Positions 1 through 8,667 of a DNA stretch of 64,000 bases are shown here, piece by piece. The first letter of the stretch is position 1. Each line of letters begins with the position of its first letter. Position numbers and translations under genes: made by a program. The stretch is from contig JABHEG010000374.1 of assembly GCA_018676675.1 (NCBI GenBank), positions 62,001-126,000 of the forward strand, written 5' to 3'. The stretch is from Lentisphaerota bacterium (lineage in GTDB: Bacteria > Verrucomicrobiota > Lentisphaeria > Oligosphaerales > JABHEG01). The notes under the pieces are model-generated. The model worked only from the letters and a program-made list of their open reading frames with translations, ran no database searches and had not been told where the DNA came from.

Positions 1-99
1 GAGGTCAAGGACCTCGGGCCAAACGGCAGCGTGCAGTTCCTTGTAGCGCTCGAGTTCCTCATCCTTGACCCCAACAACCATGCCATGGCGCTGCATCAT
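1..99 (-). CDS. rhaM: L-rhamnose mutarotase, N-terminal part (runs off the window)
   Basis: Only the first 33 codons are present, read leftwards from an ATG at 99 (a second ATG follows at 96). The residues RHGMVVGVKDEELERYKELH then AAVWPEVLDL match the start of the L-rhamnose mutarotase (RhaM/DUF718) family, whose members begin with a similar MxRxGMVIGVKPE..EYKxLHxxVWPEVL stretch. The enzyme interconverts the alpha and beta anomers of L-rhamnose in the cytoplasm before isomerisation. A strong ribosome binding site, AAGGAG, lies five bases before the first ATG. It is divergent from the decarboxylase-family gene at 240, and it suggests rhamnose use, in keeping with the polysaccharide-degrading genes further on. 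The rest of the gene and any rhamnose operon lie outside the window. Confidence 0.85.
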   Translation of the reverse strand, partial: MMQRHGMVVGVKDEELERYKELHAAVWPEVLDL

Positions 100-239
100 T
101 TACACTCCTTTGCGTCCAACACTGTTGACCGGGATCGGCCCGCCGCACAATTATACGGGTGGTTGACAGATATCCCACTGGCAAGAACACACAGCGCCGC
201 TATTCTCTCTGAGGCAACAGTCAGCTGAACGAGGTCAAC
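100..239. promoter_or_regulatory. Divergent promoter region between rhaM and the UroD-family gene
   Basis: This 140-base space separates two divergent genes. On the minus strand it contains a perfect TATAAT at 155-150, about 50 bases before the rhaM start, but no good -35 box at normal spacing. On the plus strand a TTGACA at 164-169 lacks a clear -10 partner. Assignment of promoters here is a guess from consensus only. Confidence 0.3.
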
Positions 240-1397
240 ATGCACCAGATGACCAGCCGTGAACGCCTCCTCGCCGCCTACCGGCATCAGCCGGTTGACC
301 GGGTCCCCTGCTCGCCTCGGATCACCTATTGGCTCATTGATCACTACGGTGACGCGTCTCTCGGAACGCATCTCCGGGCCGCGGAGGAGTTCGGGTTCGA
401 CCTGCACCACAACGCCGGCGTGTATTGGTCACCCTTCGAACTGGGCGCCCGAGACAGCTACGACCTGCCCGGTGTCGAGTATTCTCTCAGCTGGGGGAAG
501 GACGGCGCCTTTGACGTCGCGATGCGCACGTTCCGAACGCCGGCTGGCACGCTGACCGATCGGCTCAACATCCCGCCGCGGGGTGACCGGAGCTTCGGCA
601 TGGCGCCGAACCCGTTTCGCACCGAGCATCTGGTCAAGACGCGAGACGACCTTGGCCCGCTCCGCTATCTGCTGCCGGACCCCGCACGTACCAATCTCGA
701 TCCCTACTTCCAACAGGCTGAACAGGTCGGAGAGAACGGTCTAGTGCAACTCAACGTCCACTCGGCCCTGAACCACCGCGCCGGCGAGATGATGGGCACT
801 GAGGACCTGATGATGCTCTACTACGACGACGCGCCGTTCTTTGCGGAACTTATGGACATTGGGCACCAGCAGCAACTCGCTGAGATCCGAGCCGCACTTG
901 ACGCCGGTGTCCGCCACTTCTTTCTGAACTGGTACTACAACAGCATGTCAGCCGGGTGGTCACCGTCGTTCTGGACAGAGTATTTCCAGCCTCAACTGCG
1001 TGAGACCTGCGAGGTGATCCACGCTGCCGACGGCACAGCCAATCTCTACGACGACGGCAAGTGCATGGCAATCATCAACCTCGTTGCCGACGCCGGCATC
1101 GACGTGTTGGAGACGCTCACCCCGCCACCGGTTGGCGACGTTGACCTGGCCGAGGCCAAGCGCCGCATCGGGGACCGGGTATGCCTCAAAGGCCACACTG
1201 ACCTCATCTACGTGCTCAAACTCGGAACACCGGTTCTGGTGGAACAGACCGTCCGCAACGCCATCGAAGCCGCAGGCCCAACCGGGTTCATTCTGGGTAC
1301 GTCAGACGGCATCCGCGATGGAACCCCCATTGAGAACGTACGAGCCTATTTCAACGCAGCGCGAACGTACGGTTGCCAAAAGGAAGGCCAGCTTTGA
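240..1397 (+). CDS. Uroporphyrinogen decarboxylase (URO-D) family protein
   Basis: 385 residues. The N-terminus MTSRERLLAAYRHQPVDRVP is the signature opening of URO-D/MtaA-type proteins, and the C-terminal stretch with GTSDGIRDGTPIENVRAYF is the usual end of the family. The fold is a TIM barrel. In true HemE it decarboxylates uroporphyrinogen III, but the many PVC-group paralogues resemble methyltransferase/MtaA-like proteins and have no proven substrate. HemE itself is shorter and starts differently, so a haem role is unlikely. GAGG lies a few bases before the ATG at 240; the in-frame ATG at 249 is an alternative. No signal peptide, so cytoplasmic. It stands alone, divergent from rhaM and convergent with the pilin-like gene, and a palindromic repeat follows 24 bases after the stop. 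Confidence 0.8.
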   Translation: MHQMTSRERLLAAYRHQPVDRVPCSPRITYWLIDHYGDASLGTHLRAAEEFGFDLHHNAGVYWSPFELGARDSYDLPGVEYSLSWGKDGAFDVAMRTFRTPAGTLTDRLNIPPRGDRSFGMAPNPFRTEHLVKTRDDLGPLRYLLPDPARTNLDPYFQQAEQVGENGLVQLNVHSALNHRAGEMMGTEDLMMLYYDDAPFFAELMDIGHQQQLAEIRAALDAGVRHFFLNWYYNSMSAGWSPSFWTEYFQPQLRETCEVIHAADGTANLYDDGKCMAIINLVADAGIDVLETLTPPPVGDVDLAEAKRRIGDRVCLKGHTDLIYVLKLGTPVLVEQTVRNAIEAAGPTGFILGTSDGIRDGTPIENVRAYFNAARTYGCQKEGQL

Positions 1398-1420
1398 GGG
1401 GTTGAGTGCGGGGGGGGGGA

Positions 1421-1540
1421 TTGCAGGAAGAACGCGACTCTGTCAAGGCCTACGTCGCTAACTACGAACAGATTACGCCACCAGCATAGCGGTGTTTGTA
1501 GTGAGACACGTAGAGCAACGGTGTGCCGTTCTTTCTGCCT
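1421..1540 (-). repeat. Palindromic element family 1, copy A (about 120 bp)
   Basis: Read on the minus strand, this aligns without large gaps to 28586-28705 on the plus strand at roughly 80% identity by eye. Its ends are inverted repeats (GCAGAAAGAACG and CGTTCTTCCTGC) and an inner pair (CTACGTGTCTCACTAC and GTAGTTAGCGACGTAG) makes a long imperfect hairpin. In effect it is two inverted copies of a unit of about 50 bases. It fills the gap between the convergent genes ending at 1397 and 1555. It could be a non-autonomous mobile element or a bidirectional terminator-like structure. Confidence 0.8.
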
Positions 1541-1554
1541 ATCTTAGCGGCATT

Positions 1555-2301
1555 CTAGTCGTACAGGCCGCCACCGGGGTACTTCCAGAAGCCACGCCAG
1601 AACCGCGTATACTGGGCCTGGCTGTAGCGGTTTGGCCGACCGTAGGTGTAACAGGGAATGGGCATCTTCCATTGCTGCACATGCCCATCCATGTGGGCGA
1701 CATTCATCGACTTGCTGTGACGATAGAAGGCAGGGTTAATGTCAAGCAAGTGGTGCAGATTCGGGTAGGCGTGCGCGTAAGGGTTGACCTCGATCATGCT
1801 GGCTGTGTGATTCTCCACCACGATCCCGTGGTCAGCTGGGTACTTCGACATCTTGGTGTTGATCCAGCCGTAGTACCAGCGCTGATCCCCCGCAGAAGAC
1901 ATCCAGCGCCCGAACGCGTAGTTCGTATAGCGGCTAGTCACGTTGGTCTCCCACTTCTGCGAAGGGCAGTTGAGGCTCGACCCGTAAGCCGGCCGGTACC
2001 CGTCCCGTGTGGCGAAGTCCAGGTAACCATGTCCACGATTCCCCAGGGACACCGCGCCGTAGTGCAAGTACCAACTGGTAACTCCGTAGCGGGAGCCATA
2101 GTTGCACGGCACCGGCCACCCATCGCTGTCATCTGCATACAACCGGTAGGCCAGCCCCACCTGAGAAATGTTCGCCTTGCAGCTCGTTGCCCGCCCTTTC
2201 TCACGGGCCTGGCTCAGTGCCGGCATCAGCATTGCTGCAAGGATCGCGATGATCGCGATTACCACAAGCAACTCAATCAGAGTGAAGGTCTTGTCTCGCA
2301 T
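1555..2301 (-). CDS. Prepilin-like protein (type II/IV pilin leader, C-terminal DG motif)
   Basis: 248 residues from an ATG at 2301. Residues 5-22 carry the prepilin peptidase/N-methylation signal TFTLIELLVVIAIIAILAAM, with the conserved Glu at the fifth position of the mature chain, followed by the MLMPALSQAREKGRATSC helix. The C-terminus has HSKSMNVAHMDGHVQQW, the H-x-DG type ending seen in the large pseudopilin families of Planctomycetota and Lentisphaerota. Such proteins are processed at the inner membrane and assembled into pseudopili or displayed at the surface. PVC genomes carry dozens of copies next to carbohydrate-enzyme genes, so a pilus role for this copy is not implied. Monocistronic; convergent with the UroD-family gene. 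Confidence 0.9.
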   Translation of the reverse strand: MRDKTFTLIELLVVIAIIAILAAMLMPALSQAREKGRATSCKANISQVGLAYRLYADDSDGWPVPCNYGSRYGVTSWYLHYGAVSLGNRGHGYLDFATRDGYRPAYGSSLNCPSQKWETNVTSRYTNYAFGRWMSSAGDQRWYYGWINTKMSKYPADHGIVVENHTASMIEVNPYAHAYPNLHHLLDINPAFYRHSKSMNVAHMDGHVQQWKMPIPCYTYGRPNRYSQAQYTRFWRGFWKYPGGGLYD

Positions 2302-2509
2302 TGCTCCACAGGCTCCATTCTCATGGCCTCCGAACCGTCCCCGAAATCACCCTCTGTTAGCCATTCTAACACCGCCGGAGCTTGCGCGCAACGGCTGTCG
2401 TTCCCCAAGGGAGTCGGAATAAGGAGCGAGTCACTCACCTATACGTCGTTTGAGAAGCCGGCGTTCGGTGCAATCTTACCTGCTGTCCATCCCCCAAGAA
2501 GGAGCTGCT

Positions 2510-3541
2510 ATGGTTAACGCTGTCGTTGTCGGTTACGGACGGTCAGGACGGGATTTCCACTGTTACCTGGTCGGGCTTACCCCGGGAATCCACCTCTATG
2601 GTGTGGTGTCGGGTAGCGAAGAGAAGCGTCAGAACATCACGCAGACCCATGGCTGCAGAGCGTTCCCCGATCTCGACGACGCCCTGGCTGACCCGGATGT
2701 GCAACTCATCATTCTGGCCACACCGAACAACACGCACGCCGATCTGGCCGTCAAGGCCATGCAGGCTGGCAAACACGTGGTCACGGACAAGGTCATGTGT
2801 CTGACTCTCGACGACTGCGAGCGAATGATCAGTGCGGCCCAAGCAAACGATGTCATGCTCAGCGTGTTCCAGAACAGACGGTTCGACGGCGATTACCTGA
2901 CCATCCGCAAACTGATGGTCGATGGCCTTCTCGGGGAGGTCCGCTGGCTCGAGATGTCGTGGCAGACGTTCCGCGCCTGGGGTGGCTGGCGAGGCGTGGC
3001 CGCAATGGGCGGAGGCAAGCTCTACGACCTGGGGGCTCATCTCATCGATCAGGCGTGCCTGATCTTCCCGGACGCGATCGAGAGCGTCTACTGCCGTATG
3101 CACCACGATTACGACAACACCGATGTCGAGAGCGAAGCGTTAGTCGTGATCACCTTTGCAGGCGGACAGACCGCTGTCTGCGACTTCTCCAGCATGGCCG
3201 CGCTCAGCAAGCCGCGCTTCTATGTTCGCGGCACAAAGGGAACCTTCCGTAAGTTCGGACTGGATCCCCAGGAAGCGGCCATGTCCACCGGAGACATCGA
3301 TGCCGCGGTCGAGCCGACGGAGATCTACGGCACGCTCAGCGACGGCAAGGAGGAATACACCATTCCCACGCTGCCCGGACGCTGGCGCGACTACTACGAG
3401 AACATCTCGGCCGTCCTCAACGACGGCGCGCCCCCGGCTGTCACGTACGCGGAACTCCGACGAGAAATTGCGGTGATCGATGCCGCTTTCGAATCAGCCC
3501 GCACGAACAACGTCGTGACCGTCGACCAACCGGGAATCTGA
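2510..3541 (+). CDS. Gfo/Idh/MocA family oxidoreductase
   Basis: 343 residues from the ATG at 2510, which has AAGAAGGAG six bases upstream; the open frame extends back to 2450 but that start lacks a ribosome binding site. The Rossmann motif GYGRSG is at residues 8-13. The family's EKP motif appears as TDKV (Lys94), so the catalytic lysine is kept but its neighbours differ. The C-terminal half has the usual alpha/beta dimerisation domain (GGKLYDLGAHLIDQACLIFP). Members oxidise sugars, inositols or related polyols with NAD(P); the substrate here cannot be told. No signal peptide, so probably cytoplasmic. It would suit the processing of unusual sugars released by the secreted enzymes nearby. Confidence 0.88.
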   Translation: MVNAVVVGYGRSGRDFHCYLVGLTPGIHLYGVVSGSEEKRQNITQTHGCRAFPDLDDALADPDVQLIILATPNNTHADLAVKAMQAGKHVVTDKVMCLTLDDCERMISAAQANDVMLSVFQNRRFDGDYLTIRKLMVDGLLGEVRWLEMSWQTFRAWGGWRGVAAMGGGKLYDLGAHLIDQACLIFPDAIESVYCRMHHDYDNTDVESEALVVITFAGGQTAVCDFSSMAALSKPRFYVRGTKGTFRKFGLDPQEAAMSTGDIDAAVEPTEIYGTLSDGKEEYTIPTLPGRWRDYYENISAVLNDGAPPAVTYAELRREIAVIDAAFESARTNNVVTVDQPGI

Positions 3542-3616
3542 AGCCAGGCGGCCACCCCGAAAAACCGTTCCTGGAGCTCCGGCCGTCCCGACCGGTTTGT
3601 ACTGCCACCCCGACGC

Positions 3617-3806
3617 CTGGAAGACACGGGTTAGGGATAACCGGCCTCCAGGAAGGAAGGCACCGGTTACGGATAACCGGCTCGAGGAAGGAAGACACCG
3701 GTTAGAGATAACCGGCCTCCAGGAAGGAAGGCACCGGTTAGGGATAACCGGCCTCCAGGAAGGAAGGCACCGGTTAGGGATAACCGGCCTCCAGGAAAGG
3801 AGGCGC
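3617..3806. repeat. Tandem array of five 35-36-bp hairpin units
   Basis: Five head-to-tail units, each with a near-perfect palindrome of the form CCGGTTA-GGGA-TAACCGG (starting near 3627, 3663, 3698, 3734 and 3770), joined by CCTCCAGGAAGGAAGGCA-like linkers. The last two full units are identical and the first is the most divergent. There are no unique spacers, so it is not CRISPR. It lies exactly between two convergent genes (stops at 3541 and 3813). Confidence 0.9.
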
Positions 3807-3812
3807 CATGCG

Positions 3813-4613
3813 TCAAGCGTCGTCTGCAGCAACCAACGGATCCAGGATGATGTTCAGTCCGAACTCCCTCACGATGTCCGCCGCCTCCTCAACCTTCCCC
3901 GCGACATCCTGCGGCCGGTGGGCATCCGAGTTGACGAGGACCCGGACATCGTAGTCCGCGGCAAGCTCCCAAAACGGCAGCCACGGGTAGCCGTGCCGAG
4001 GGCCGGTGGGCGTGTCGGTCAACGGCTTGCGCAGGCCATAGGCATTGAACTCAAGCGGGACGCCTGCCGCAGCCGCAGCAGACAGAATGGCGCGTGAACA
4101 CGCCCGGGCTTCACCATCCCACACGTAGTAAGCGTTGCCAAACAAGTCGGGATGGGCAATGTAGGCGAAGAGGCCACTGGCAATGCACTCGACGATGTAG
4201 TCGGCATAGGCCGCAAGCATCGCCGGGGTCATATCCGGTCCGTAAAGCCCCACCCACTCGCCATCGTATGGGTACCAGTGGGCTCCCCCCGCCAGATAAT
4301 CCATCTCATATTCGCCACGGAAGATGTCCCGATACACACCGGTGAACTCAGGGACGTATTCGCACTCCAGTCCTTTGACGACCCTCAAGTCGGGAAATGC
4401 CTCACGGGCCTCATCGATCGCGTCTGTATAGTCACGAAGCTGTTCCATCTCCATTCGCACGCTGTTCCAGCGCCGGTCAGGCAGGGGCGTGTGATCAGAA
4501 AAGCCGAGCGTGGTCAGGCCCTGGGTCAGGGCCGCCCGGCAGTAGTCCTCGACATCGCCGCTGGCGTGTTTGCAGCGGAATGTGTGCGTATGCCAGTTTG
4601 TGGTAATCGTCAC
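3813..4613 (-). CDS. PHP-domain phosphoesterase, histidinol-phosphatase (HisK)-like
   Basis: 266 residues from a GTG at 4613 with AGGA seven bases upstream; the frame stays open to a TTG at 4706, but the PHP fold begins at the first strand, so the shorter start is preferred. Metal-binding motifs are in the expected order: HTH at residues 8-10, SDHTPLP, ECEYVPEF, GGAHWYP, AHPDLFG and NSDAHRP near the C-terminus. The family hydrolyses phosphate monoesters such as histidinol phosphate with a trinuclear metal site. No other histidine genes are near, so a different sugar-phosphate or general phosphoesterase role is possible. Cytoplasmic. Divergent from the propeller gene at 4722. Confidence 0.85.
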   Translation of the reverse strand: MTITTNWHTHTFRCKHASGDVEDYCRAALTQGLTTLGFSDHTPLPDRRWNSVRMEMEQLRDYTDAIDEAREAFPDLRVVKGLECEYVPEFTGVYRDIFRGEYEMDYLAGGAHWYPYDGEWVGLYGPDMTPAMLAAYADYIVECIASGLFAYIAHPDLFGNAYYVWDGEARACSRAILSAAAAAGVPLEFNAYGLRKPLTDTPTGPRHGYPWLPFWELAADYDVRVLVNSDAHRPQDVAGKVEEAADIVREFGLNIILDPLVAADDA

Positions 4614-4721
4614 GTGGTATCCTGGAATGGCATGTGGCACGGCCGGCCACTTGTGGAAAGTCTGATCGTCTCCCGCTAACATACCCCAGTCGTGCCCGTG
4701 GACCAATCGGAGACACCCACA

Positions 4722-6683
4722 GTGAGATGCTCACCACCTCTCGTCAGGACCGGTCTGCTCGTGCTCAGCGTTGCGGGCGCCGCGTTGAGCGCTGCCCCCA
4801 ACTCGTTGCGCAGAGCGCCTCAGATGCGCAACCCGTCCGGGGATCTGCCCAGACCTGAGTTGGTCTGCCGACCGAAGTTCGCCCTGTTCATCGGCTGGAC
4901 CCGACAGATCCTGCAGCTCAACGACAGCCGTACGCTGGTCGTGTCTTCACCTGGTGAACACGATGGAGCATACCTCTATTTCGTTAACTCGGACGACCTG
5001 ACGACCCAACGCGTCTCAGTCCCGAAGAACCACGGCTCAGCGAGCAACGCTGTCGTCGGTCCGGACGGACACCTCTACCTGCCCCCACACAAAGACGGGT
5101 GCGTCTACAAACACAATGTCACCACCCACACCCTGACTCGCTTCAGCGTAGACTACCCCAGGGACGAGATGACCTGGGGATCGGTAGCAGCAAGAAATGG
5201 GCGGATCTACTTCGGGTCATACCCAACAGCCAGCTTCGGTGAATTCGACCCCGCAACCGGGACCTGCGAATTCTGGCAGCACACCGTTCCCGATGCCCGT
5301 TACGCCACCTATGTCAGCGAGGACAGCGAGGGGCGCATCCACTTCCTGGGGTGTCATCCGAAACAGCAATGGATGCAGTTTGACCCCGTAACGCGCGCGT
5401 TCGAGCACGGCAAACGCGTCGGCACACCGGCCAAAATGTGTGGTCCTCCTTTCGGCCTGCCAAAGCCGCCAGAGGGCGACAGCACGTTTGCGCGCCATCT
5501 CAGGACACACGGGCGCTTCTTTGCGATGTCGTTCCCAACGGGGCGCTTCTGGGAAATCGTTCTGGAAAAGGACGCAGAGGGCAACAACTCGCCTCGCGCA
5601 ATCCTCCGCGGAGCGACGAACTGGCCGGTGGAAAAGTGGAAACTGGCGGACCCCGGCGATGCCGTGATCGGGGTAAGCGACTACGGGTGCTTGCTGCGTT
5701 TTGACCTGAACACGGGAGACTTCAAGGTCGGTCATTTGCCGAACTACACCGAGACACCCAGCCACGTGATGTACCTCGAGACGGTCTCCCCTCGCTGCGT
5801 GGTGCTGTCGCCAGGCATCAACAAAGGCTTCGTCAGACTCGACCCGGAAACAGGGAACTTCAGTCAAGTCTACAACATGTTCCACAGTAAAGGGGTCCAG
5901 GGGCAATGCGCAGTCGCCGTGGGCGGCAAGCTCTATATGGGGCTCTATGGCGGGGCCGTCCTGATGCGGTATGACCCGGGTATGCCATACGAGTGGGCCA
6001 CGAACCCTCGCGAACTCATCGCTCTGCACGAGGAACATGAACAGACGCGCCCCCGACAGGCCATCACGGACGGACGGCGGGTCATCATCTGCACCGACGG
6101 TGAGTATGGTGTGCTCGGGGGCGCCCTCACGGTGATTGATACCGAGACAGACGACATCCAAGTCTACAAGCATCCGGTCAAAGACCAGAACATGCCCGCC
6201 GTTGCCCTTGATCCGGTGACCACGTTGCTGTGGGGGGGAACCTGGCGCTGGGGAACGTCGCGCAGTTGCCCACCGACCCAGCCCAGTTCATTGCTGTACG
6301 CGTTCGACCTGACCACCGGCAAGACCGTGCATGAAGAGGTGCTGTGGTCGGGTTCCGAGAATACTTACGTCAGCGGCATCAGCGCAGCCGGCGTACTTGT
6401 GGCCACAGACGGTGCGGAGGTCGCACTCGTGGACACCGCAACGCGCGAGGTCCTGTACAAAGGAAAGATGGCCGGAGCCCCTCCTACATCCCTGCACCAA
6501 GGCAGCGACGGCCTGTTCTACTACATTCGAAACAAACGACTGCAGCGCTGGGATCTGGAGGCGAACGTGATCACACCGGTGGCAGACGCGGGAAACTGCG
6601 GGTTACTGACCGAGAGCCGGGCCGGTCGCTGGATCCTGGCGGGAACCGAAGGGATCTTCAAGATCGACCTGGCGGGAGAGTAG
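4722..6683 (+). CDS. Secreted beta-propeller-like protein
   Basis: 653 residues from a GTG at 4722 that follows GGAG and starts a clear signal peptide (TGLLVLSVAGAALSA then AP). A longer GTG start at 4692 is possible. The mature part is a chain of propeller-blade-like strands (for example GPDGHLYLPPHKDG, VAVGGKLYMGLYGG, QGSDGLFYYIRNKRLQRWD), the kind annotated as WD40-like, PQQ-like or SMP-30-like. I cannot assign an enzymatic activity. It is a paralogue of the 607-residue protein at 20163-21986. Only 13 bases separate it from the next gene, so the two probably form an operon. A role in binding or sensing polysaccharide at the cell surface is a guess. Confidence 0.72.
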   Translation: MRCSPPLVRTGLLVLSVAGAALSAAPNSLRRAPQMRNPSGDLPRPELVCRPKFALFIGWTRQILQLNDSRTLVVSSPGEHDGAYLYFVNSDDLTTQRVSVPKNHGSASNAVVGPDGHLYLPPHKDGCVYKHNVTTHTLTRFSVDYPRDEMTWGSVAARNGRIYFGSYPTASFGEFDPATGTCEFWQHTVPDARYATYVSEDSEGRIHFLGCHPKQQWMQFDPVTRAFEHGKRVGTPAKMCGPPFGLPKPPEGDSTFARHLRTHGRFFAMSFPTGRFWEIVLEKDAEGNNSPRAILRGATNWPVEKWKLADPGDAVIGVSDYGCLLRFDLNTGDFKVGHLPNYTETPSHVMYLETVSPRCVVLSPGINKGFVRLDPETGNFSQVYNMFHSKGVQGQCAVAVGGKLYMGLYGGAVLMRYDPGMPYEWATNPRELIALHEEHEQTRPRQAITDGRRVIICTDGEYGVLGGALTVIDTETDDIQVYKHPVKDQNMPAVALDPVTTLLWGGTWRWGTSRSCPPTQPSSLLYAFDLTTGKTVHEEVLWSGSENTYVSGISAAGVLVATDGAEVALVDTATREVLYKGKMAGAPPTSLHQGSDGLFYYIRNKRLQRWDLEANVITPVADAGNCGLLTESRAGRWILAGTEGIFKIDLAGE

Positions 6684-6696
6684 AGGAGCATCAGCA

Positions 6697-8667
6697 GTGA
6701 CTGAACAGAAATCCTCCGCGTTGCGTGTCGCCTGTAGGTGTGTGCTGACTGCCGCCATTCTTGCACCGGCGCTGCTCGGCCAGACAGTGAGTACCGTCGC
6801 TACCTTCAACAACGTCGGTCTGGATGTGCAGTTCCCCTCCCCACCCGCTGCCGAGGCGACGATCAGAGTCTCCATCAGGAGAGTTGATCAGACCGGCCCT
6901 TTCAGACCGGCACACCCCCTCGTAGAGATCAGCCCCGGGCGCTTCGCCGGCAGCATCATCGGACTTGACGCCGGCGCCGCGTACGACATCCGCCTTTCCT
7001 CGTCCACCATCCCCGCAGGGGAGACCACCACGCGGGTCACGACCCGGAACGACGCATTCCCGAAACCCGACGCCCGGATCGTGCACGTCTCCCCCGCGGG
7101 AAGCGACACACACGACGGTCTCGCGCCGACTCGGCCGTTGGCAACGTTGAGGAAGGCGCTGGGCCTTGCCAGACCCGGAGACACGATCATCCTCGCCGGC
7201 GGACGCTACTACGAAGGCGATCTCGACGTCCCGATCTCCGGGACCGAACACGCCCCGGTCGTGGTGCGCAGTGCTCCGGGACAAGCAGCCATTCTGGATG
7301 GTACAGATCCGGCATTTTCTACGACATGGACACCCGTTTCCGGCACCGCCGACCTCTACCGAACGCCCTGCGAAACAAGCCCCACAAACGCGTACCTGAA
7401 CGGCGGGCAGCTCTTCCACTTCCGAGCTCTTAAGGACCTGGCCGCCGGCCGTTGGAAGCAGGAGGTCGGTTATGCACTGAAGGACGGCTTCCTGTACGTC
7501 CGCTTCCCCCGTGGAACGTCTCCGGAGAAGCACCGCGTGACCATCCCGCGCTTCACCACCGGACTGACCCTGACCCGTCGTGCTCATGTCCACATCATCG
7601 GCCTGGAATTCTGTTACTATGGGGCCGGGACTTACCACCGCGGCATCCACCTTGAGCGATCCGACCATGTCCTCATCGACCGCTGTTCGTTCCACCACAC
7701 AGGGGTCGGCGTGACCCTGAAACGAGATGCGGATTTCAACACCATCCAGAACTGCTCATTCACCGAATCCCCCATCACCACATGGTCCTGGCACGCAGTG
7801 AAGATGGGGGGAATCGGTTACGAGTCGGGGGGAGTCGGGATCTACTCGAGCGACATCCCCAACACCGGGAACGTGATTCGTCACAACGCATTCAGGGACA
7901 TGTTCGATGCAGCGGGCCTCTACACGCGATCCACCGACGGCCCCACAACCAACCTCGACTTCCACTCCAACCTGATCGACAAATGCAGTGATGACGGCAT
8001 TGAGACGGACGGCGCGGGGATAAACAACCGGATCTACAGCAACCTGATCCGGGGGTTCCTGACCGGCATCTCCGTGGCCCCCTGTGCCCTGGGCCCGACC
8101 TACATCTTCCGCAATCTCCTGGTTGACTGGCGAAGCGTAGGCGAGTTCTCCGGGTACCCGTTCAAGTTCAACGTCAGATCTCCCCTGTCGACCCGTTGGG
8201 TGTTCCTCTACCACAATACCTGCGTGACGCGCGTACCGGGGCAACACGGCTTCCTCTTCAAGGGATACAGCAAGTGGTCGGACATCATCTCACGGAACAA
8301 CATCTATGTCGGCACGACCTACGCTCTGGACAGCTGGAGTGAAACAAACCCCGTTGACTTCGATTTTGACAACGTGTTCACCACCAGCGGCAACCAGGCA
8401 ATCCGCTGGGCCCGGACACCGTATGCCTCCCGGCAGGCGTTCTCCCAGGCCACCGGGCAGGAAAGGAACGGCATGTCAACACCCCCATCATTCGTAGCGC
8501 CGGGGAAGAACGACTATGGGCTCAGCAAAGACAGTCCCTGCATCAACCGCGGAGCCGTCCTTCCCGGTTTCAATGATCGATTCCACGGGAAAGCACCGGA
8601 CATCGGCGCATTCGAGGCGCCGGTTGGCATGTCAACCGTCCATTACGGGCCAATGCCTCCCCTCTGA
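6697..8667 (+). CDS. Secreted right-handed beta-helix protein (pectate-lyase-like fold)
   Basis: 656 residues from a GTG at 6697, with GAGGAG eight bases upstream. Signal peptide in residues 1-29 (VLTAAILAPALLGQ). Residues 30-125 look like a fibronectin/CBM-like strand domain. From about residue 127 the motif HVSPAGSDTHDGLAPTRPLA and the following GDTIILAGGRYYEG open a DUF1565/parallel beta-helix region with repeated asparagine-rich turns (NTIQNCSF, NVIRHNAF, LDFHSNLI, NRIYSNLI). This fold is shared by polysaccharide lyases and GH28-type enzymes, but I could not place it in a numbered family. Operon partner of the propeller gene; its stop directly abuts that of zupT. Confidence 0.78.
   Translation: MTEQKSSALRVACRCVLTAAILAPALLGQTVSTVATFNNVGLDVQFPSPPAAEATIRVSIRRVDQTGPFRPAHPLVEISPGRFAGSIIGLDAGAAYDIRLSSSTIPAGETTTRVTTRNDAFPKPDARIVHVSPAGSDTHDGLAPTRPLATLRKALGLARPGDTIILAGGRYYEGDLDVPISGTEHAPVVVRSAPGQAAILDGTDPAFSTTWTPVSGTADLYRTPCETSPTNAYLNGGQLFHFRALKDLAAGRWKQEVGYALKDGFLYVRFPRGTSPEKHRVTIPRFTTGLTLTRRAHVHIIGLEFCYYGAGTYHRGIHLERSDHVLIDRCSFHHTGVGVTLKRDADFNTIQNCSFTESPITTWSWHAVKMGGIGYESGGVGIYSSDIPNTGNVIRHNAFRDMFDAAGLYTRSTDGPTTNLDFHSNLIDKCSDDGIETDGAGINNRIYSNLIRGFLTGISVAPCALGPTYIFRNLLVDWRSVGEFSGYPFKFNVRSPLSTRWVFLYHNTCVTRVPGQHGFLFKGYSKWSDIISRNNIYVGTTYALDSWSETNPVDFDFDNVFTTSGNQAIRWARTPYASRQAFSQATGQERNGMSTPPSFVAPGKNDYGLSKDSPCINRGAVLPGFNDRFHGKAPDIGAFEAPVGMSTVHYGPMPPL

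Noticed and set aside
3617..3806. CRISPR array
   Set aside because: Units are contiguous 35-36-bp repeats without unique spacers and there are no cas genes.
3617..3806. Homing endonuclease site (the units contain TAGGGATAAC as in the I-SceI site)
   Set aside because: Only 10 bases agree, the rest of the site is absent, and no endonuclease or intron is near.
4614..4706. Extension of the PHP protein to a TTG at 4706
   Set aside because: The PHP fold begins within a few residues of the GTG at 4613, which has its own ribosome binding site.
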